Below are positions 7,317 to 9,374 of a stretch of DNA of 9,374 nucleotides, one piece after another. Each line of letters begins with the position of its first letter. The stretch's first letter is position 1. The stretch is taken from positions 1-9,374 of the forward strand of contig VGSO01000095.1 in the NCBI GenBank assembly GCA_016874945.1, read 5' to 3'. The translations under genes were made by a program, and so were the position numbers. The notes below the pieces were generated by a model. The model searched no databases and was not told where the DNA came from. It was given only the letters and a program-made list of their open reading frames with translations. Source of the stretch: Deltaproteobacteria bacterium (GTDB lineage: Bacteria; Desulfobacterota; Desulfobaccia; Desulfobaccales; 0-14-0-80-60-11).

Positions 7317-7318
7317 CC

Positions 7319-8872
7319 CTAATTCCCCAGCAGCAGCGGCCCGATGAGGCTGGGCACCGTGGCGGCGTTGAAGGTATAGATGGGTTTCCCGTCGTCGCCG
7401 AGGACCGATATTTTTTGCAGCTTGGCCACGGTAATCATGCTGCCGCCGGCGCCCAGCCGGAAGAGCACCTGGCCCAGGTAATCCTTCACGGTAAAATTGT
7501 TCTGTCCCGCTTTATTGATGGTCAGACTGTTATAGCTGCCCCCGCCCAGAATGGTCACCAGGTCGTTGCCTGCACTCAAATTATAGGTCATGGTGTTAAT
7601 GCCCCCGCCGCCATACATGGCGATGACATCATCGCCACTACCACCATATGATGTCATAGTGTTATTACCCTGGCCGCCATATTGCTCAAGCTGGCCGCCC
7701 CCTGGGCCTCCAATAATAGTATTGTTGCCCTGTCCGCCCACCTGGATAATGGTATTAAGACCATCTCCACCTTCGGCGTATTGGGTACTAGTACCCTGGC
7801 CCCCGAATTGCCAAATCGTATCCTTCCCAGAGCCGGCGATGGCGGTCTGGGTGCTTTGCTGGTCCCCCCCTACCTGGAGAATCCAGTCGTTGTCCTCGTC
7901 GGCCTCGATATGTTGGAGGACATTCCCGGTGGCCCCGTACATGACGATCTTGTCCTTGCCGGAGGTGCCGTATTCGATCTGTTCCGCGTCCCCGGTGGCC
8001 TTGGGCACCACCTTGACGTACTCGAAGTCGTCATCGGCAGGGGGCGTGGGCACGGGCGGCGGCCCCCAGGCCCGGGTGTAAAGGGTTTCGCCGCCATCGC
8101 CGAGGACCGTAAGGTGTTGGAGTCCGGCTATCGTTATGGTGCTGCCGCCGGTCCCCAGCCGGAACAGCACCGTCCCTAAATAATCCTTCACCGTGAAGTT
8201 GTTCTGTCCAGCTTTATTAATCGTCAGACGGTTATAGCTGCCCCCGCCGATTATAGTCACCACATCGTTCCCGGCAGTCACATTGTAGGTCATGGTGTTA
8301 ATGCCCGAGCCGCCGTACATGGCGATGACATCATTGCCAGCACCACCAGCTAATGTCATCGTATTATTGCCTTGCCCGCCATATTGCTCAAGCTGGCCGC
8401 CCCCTGGGCCACCACTAATCTCCATAATATTGTTGCCCTGCCCGCCCACTTGGATGATGGTCTTGTTGCCGTCGCCACCAAAGGCAAATTGGGTACTATC
8501 GCTGAGGCCACCGAACTGGTAGACCGTATCGTTCCCGCTCCCGCCGATGGCGGTCTGGGTGCTCTGCTGGTCCCCGCCCACCTGGAGTATCCAGTCATCG
8601 CCCGCATCTGCTTCGAGGTATTGAAGGACACTCCCCGTGGCGCCATACATGACTATCTTGTCCCGGCCGGAAGTGCCGAACTCTATCTGGTTTGCTTCGC
8701 CTTCCACCTTGGGAAAAACCGAGACATTATCAAAATCGGAATCAGGCGGCGGCGTGGGGATGGCCGGGGGCGGCGGCGGCTGGGGCGGCCCGGCCCAGGC
8801 CAGGGATACCGGCACAAGCACCCACACCAAGAGAATTACGATCATAAGGCGCTGGAGCAAGTTCAGCTTCAT
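7319..8872 (-). CDS. Secreted glycine-rich 11-residue-repeat protein
   Basis: I do not recognise a named family for this 517-residue protein. The N-terminus MKLNLLQRLMIVILLVWVL up to about residue 27 (SLAWA) is a Sec signal peptide, followed by a proline-rich linker (28-43). Two homologous domains follow (about 43-266 and 279-500), joined by a second proline-rich linker (WGPPPVPTPPA). Each domain is mostly tandem units with an 11-residue period, such as GGSGNDTVYQF and GGDGNKTIIQV, which resemble RTX GGxGxDxxx repeats but are two residues longer. Each domain ends in a non-repeat cap containing INKAGQNNFTVKDYLG. There is no lipobox, sortase signal, PEP-CTERM or transmembrane anchor, and no catalytic motif is visible. 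GAGAGG lies 8 bases before the ATG. A c-di-GMP-type riboswitch upstream suggests an extracellular matrix or adhesion role. Ca2+ binding is possible but unproven. Confidence 0.85.
   Translation of the reverse strand: MKLNLLQRLMIVILLVWVLVPVSLAWAGPPQPPPPPAIPTPPPDSDFDNVSVFPKVEGEANQIEFGTSGRDKIVMYGATGSVLQYLEADAGDDWILQVGGDQQSTQTAIGGSGNDTVYQFGGLSDSTQFAFGGDGNKTIIQVGGQGNNIMEISGGPGGGQLEQYGGQGNNTMTLAGGAGNDVIAMYGGSGINTMTYNVTAGNDVVTIIGGGSYNRLTINKAGQNNFTVKDYLGTVLFRLGTGGSTITIAGLQHLTVLGDGGETLYTRAWGPPPVPTPPADDDFEYVKVVPKATGDAEQIEYGTSGKDKIVMYGATGNVLQHIEADEDNDWILQVGGDQQSTQTAIAGSGKDTIWQFGGQGTSTQYAEGGDGLNTIIQVGGQGNNTIIGGPGGGQLEQYGGQGNNTMTSYGGSGDDVIAMYGGGGINTMTYNLSAGNDLVTILGGGSYNSLTINKAGQNNFTVKDYLGQVLFRLGAGGSMITVAKLQKISVLGDDGKPIYTFNAATVPSLIGPLLLGN
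7373..8038 (-). repeat. Repeat-protein domain copy 2 (residues 279-500)
   Basis: This is the second copy of the duplicated domain. It begins ADDDFEYVKVVPK and matches copy 1 unit by unit at an offset of 236 residues. One unit reads GGQGNNTII, two residues shorter than its partner GGQGNNIMEIS. Long stretches, such as ILQVGGDQQSTQTAI and INKAGQNNFTVKDYLG, are identical between the copies. Confidence 0.9.
8075..8746 (-). repeat. Repeat-protein domain copy 1 (residues 43-266)
   Basis: This is the first copy of the duplicated domain, beginning PDSDFDNVSVFPK. Eight consecutive 11-residue units run from residue 99 (GGDQQSTQTAI) to 186 (GGAGNDVIAMY), preceded by GTSGRDKIVMY at 66-76. A 14-residue unit, GGSGINTMTYNVTA, marks the transition to the cap. 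Confidence 0.9.
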
Positions 8873-8887
8873 CTCGGTAACCTCTCG

Positions 8888-8904
8888 GGGACCAGCCTGG
8901 TCCC
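8888..8904 (-). promoter_or_regulatory. Short stem-loop next to the ribosome binding site
   Basis: GGGACCA and TGGTCCC form a perfect 7-bp stem with a 3-base loop. On the transcript it ends one base before the GAGAGG ribosome binding site (8881-8886) of the repeat-protein gene. It could tune ribosome access, or be a short protein-binding palindrome. No role is shown by the sequence alone. Confidence 0.45.
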
Positions 8905-8954
8905 GGCTAGTGTCGTGTCCCAGAAATACTTTTCATAAATCAGCGCCGTCTTTT

Positions 8955-8995
8955 CTCCCTCCCCCTGGAGGGGGGAGGGCCGGGGTGGGGGTGGC
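8955..8995 (+). repeat. C/G-rich hairpin repeat, inner left arm of the MITE-like element
   Basis: CCCTCCCC (8957-8964) and GGGGAGGG (8972-8979) form a hairpin, followed by a GGGGTGGGGGTGGCG tail. The sequence aligns with the reverse complement of 9031-9070 over about 40 bases. This gives the element a second inner pair of inverted repeats. Confidence 0.6.
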
Positions 8996-9030
8996 GTCTT
9001 TTGTCTGATTACAGCCAGTTAGCCAAAGTC

Positions 9031-9070
9031 GCCCCCCTCACCCTTACCCTCTCCCCCGAGGGGAGAGGGA
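9031..9070 (-). repeat. C/G-rich hairpin repeat, inner right arm of the MITE-like element
   Basis: CCCTCTCCCC (9047-9056) and GGGGAGAGGG (9060-9069) form a perfect 10-bp stem around a 3-base loop, next to a CCCCCTCACCCTTA tail. It resembles the widespread C/G-rich REP-like hairpins of many proteobacterial genomes. It is inverted relative to 8955-8995 and also related to 7264-7316. Confidence 0.6.
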
Positions 9071-9140
9071 ATAAAATCAAGCATATCCATAGTTGATATT
9101 TCTTAACTTATCTCTGGAACACGATACTGGCTCCTTAAAC

Positions 9141-9176
9141 AAAAAAAGCCGGGCCGCCTCTCCAGGCAACCCGGCT
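9141..9176 (-). terminator. Intrinsic terminator of the riboswitch expression platform
   Basis: On the minus strand AGCCGGGTTGCCT pairs with AGGCGGCCCGGCT in a 13-bp stem that includes two G-U pairs. The loop is GGAG, and a run of seven U follows (9141-9147). The 5' arm contains the conserved 3' segment of the GEMM-I aptamer (GCCGGGTTGCC). Aptamer and terminator therefore cannot form together, which predicts read-through when ligand is bound. Confidence 0.85.
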
Positions 9177-9246
9177 GTCTCTCGCAGACTAAAAGACCCG
9201 CGGCTTTCCGTGCCCACCTCACGGTGGGTTTGGCTTTGTTCTGGGA
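9162..9246 (-). promoter_or_regulatory. Cyclic-di-GMP type I (GEMM-I) riboswitch aptamer
   Basis: On the minus strand the conserved GEMM-I order is visible: GCCAAACC, a 6-bp hairpin with a GTGA (GNRA) tetraloop (9213-9228), GGAAAGCCGCGGGTCT, a second hairpin, then AGACAGCCGGGTTGCC. By alignment to the Vc2 RNA, the ligand-contacting G20 is G at 9234, A47 is A at 9207 and C92 is C at 9166. A G at position 20 indicates c-di-GMP rather than 3',3'-cGAMP. The Vc2 G21-C46 pair appears here as C-G (9233 and 9208), a compensating change. The outer P1 helix is not obvious. It lies about 12 bases after the predicted transcript start and controls the repeat-protein gene downstream. Confidence 0.88.
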
Positions 9247-9264
9247 TATTTACTTGAACCCTGG

Positions 9265-9293
9265 ATTATGCGGCAAGAATTGGTGTAAATCAA
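9265..9293 (-). promoter_or_regulatory. Sigma70-like promoter for the riboswitch-controlled gene
   Basis: On the minus strand TTGATT (9288-9293) and CATAAT (9265-9270) are spaced by 17 bases, with 4 of 6 and 5 of 6 matches to the consensus hexamers. The predicted start near 9258 lies about 12 bases before the riboswitch aptamer, as expected for a leader RNA. The remaining bases to 9374 show no gene I can support. Confidence 0.6.
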
Positions 9294-9374
9294 GCTAACT
9301 ATATGATATAAGGAGGATAAATAAGCATTTCGAGGACCTCCAAGATGCTCGGATATGGTGAAAGCCAAAAAGAG

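Larger units (their letters stand above)
6979..7318. other. Intergenic region upstream of the liv operon
   Basis: These 340 bases separate the liv operon from the repeat-protein gene. I find no convincing open frame on either strand. The part next to livK should hold the operon promoter. The AT-rich middle (about 7180-7250) shows no clear element. The part next to the repeat-protein stop is a C/G-rich hairpin repeat. Confidence 0.6.
8909..9128. mobile_element. MITE-like element in the riboswitch leader
   Basis: The ends are imperfect inverted repeats. AGTGTCGTGTCCCAGAAATA reads inward from 8909 on the plus strand, and AGTATCGTGTTCCAGAGATA reads inward from 9128 on the minus strand (17 of 20 identical). 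The same 4-base word GGCT lies directly outside each end (8905-8908 and 9129-9132), as expected for a target duplication. The 220-bp interior holds two C/G-rich hairpin repeats in inverted orientation and no credible gene, so it would need a transposase from elsewhere. It lies between the riboswitch terminator and the repeat-protein gene. The transposase family cannot be assigned from this window. Confidence 0.6.

Noticed and set aside
7590..8179. Long plus-strand frames opposite the repeat-protein gene (163 and 165 codons)
   Set aside because: They are antisense shadows caused by the repeated, stop-poor GC-rich coding sequence. The minus-strand gene has a signal peptide, binding site and promoter.
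9019..9091. Short minus-strand frame MDMLDFIPSPLGGEGKGEGG in the leader
   Set aside because: It is a translation of the C/G-rich hairpin repeat, a common source of false small proteins, and has no good ribosome binding site.
8905..9132. Alternative assignment of the inserted element to the IS630/Tc1 type with TA duplication
   Set aside because: The right end lacks a flanking TA, while GGCT flanks both ends. The family is left unassigned.
9147..9228. Hairpins read as part of a CRISPR or attenuator peptide system
   Set aside because: There is no repeat-spacer structure and no leader peptide. The conserved GEMM-I elements explain the hairpins fully.
9310..9374. Possible plus-strand gene start: AAGGAGG at 9310-9316 and an ATG at 9345 (MLGYGESQKE, open to the window end)
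   Set aside because: The strong binding site is too far from the ATG, an in-frame stop lies at 9318, and ten residues cannot be judged. Sequence beyond the window is needed.
9219..9374. Minus-strand frame open from the window edge into the riboswitch
   Set aside because: The stretch has no recognisable protein features, crosses the predicted promoter and the conserved aptamer, and is readily explained by chance.

Overview
The window looks like a chromosomal segment of a Desulfobacterota-type (former Deltaproteobacteria) bacterium. I base this on the moderately high GC, the strong AAGGAGG-type ribosome binding sites, the liv-type transporter that ends in a CBS-ACT protein, and a GEMM-I riboswitch. 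No marker gene fixes the taxonomy, so this is an inference. Every supported gene lies on the minus strand, so transcription runs from high to low coordinates.

Right part (about 7260-9300) is one regulated unit. A sigma70-like promoter (9265-9293) starts a leader that folds as a cyclic-di-GMP type I (GEMM-I) riboswitch (about 9162-9246). Its 3' segment doubles as the 5' arm of an intrinsic terminator (9141-9176), which predicts that ligand switches expression on. A 220-bp MITE-like element (8909-9128), with imperfect inverted ends and a 4-bp duplication, has been wedged into the leader between terminator and gene. The controlled gene (7319-8872) encodes a secreted 517-residue protein: signal peptide, proline-rich linker, then two copies of a roughly 225-residue domain built from glycine-rich repeats with an 11-residue period. 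These resemble RTX beta-roll repeats but do not have their 9-residue period. A matrix or surface protein controlled by c-di-GMP is the simplest reading.

Left part (300-6978) is a branched-chain-amino-acid-type (HAAT/Liv) ABC transporter operon: substrate-binding protein, LivH, LivM, a second and different substrate-binding protein, LivG, LivF, then a CBS-CBS-ACT protein that may sense the imported amino acid or adenylates. A strong stem-loop sits between the first binding protein and livH. The actual substrate cannot be read from the sequence.

Intergenic DNA carries two repeat families: short tandem heptamer arrays (56-87, 3785-3812, 3842-3869), one of which forms the end of the livM reading frame, and C/G-rich hairpin repeats (7264-7316, 8955-8995, 9031-9070). 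At the far left, the first codons of another minus-strand gene begin at position 29.
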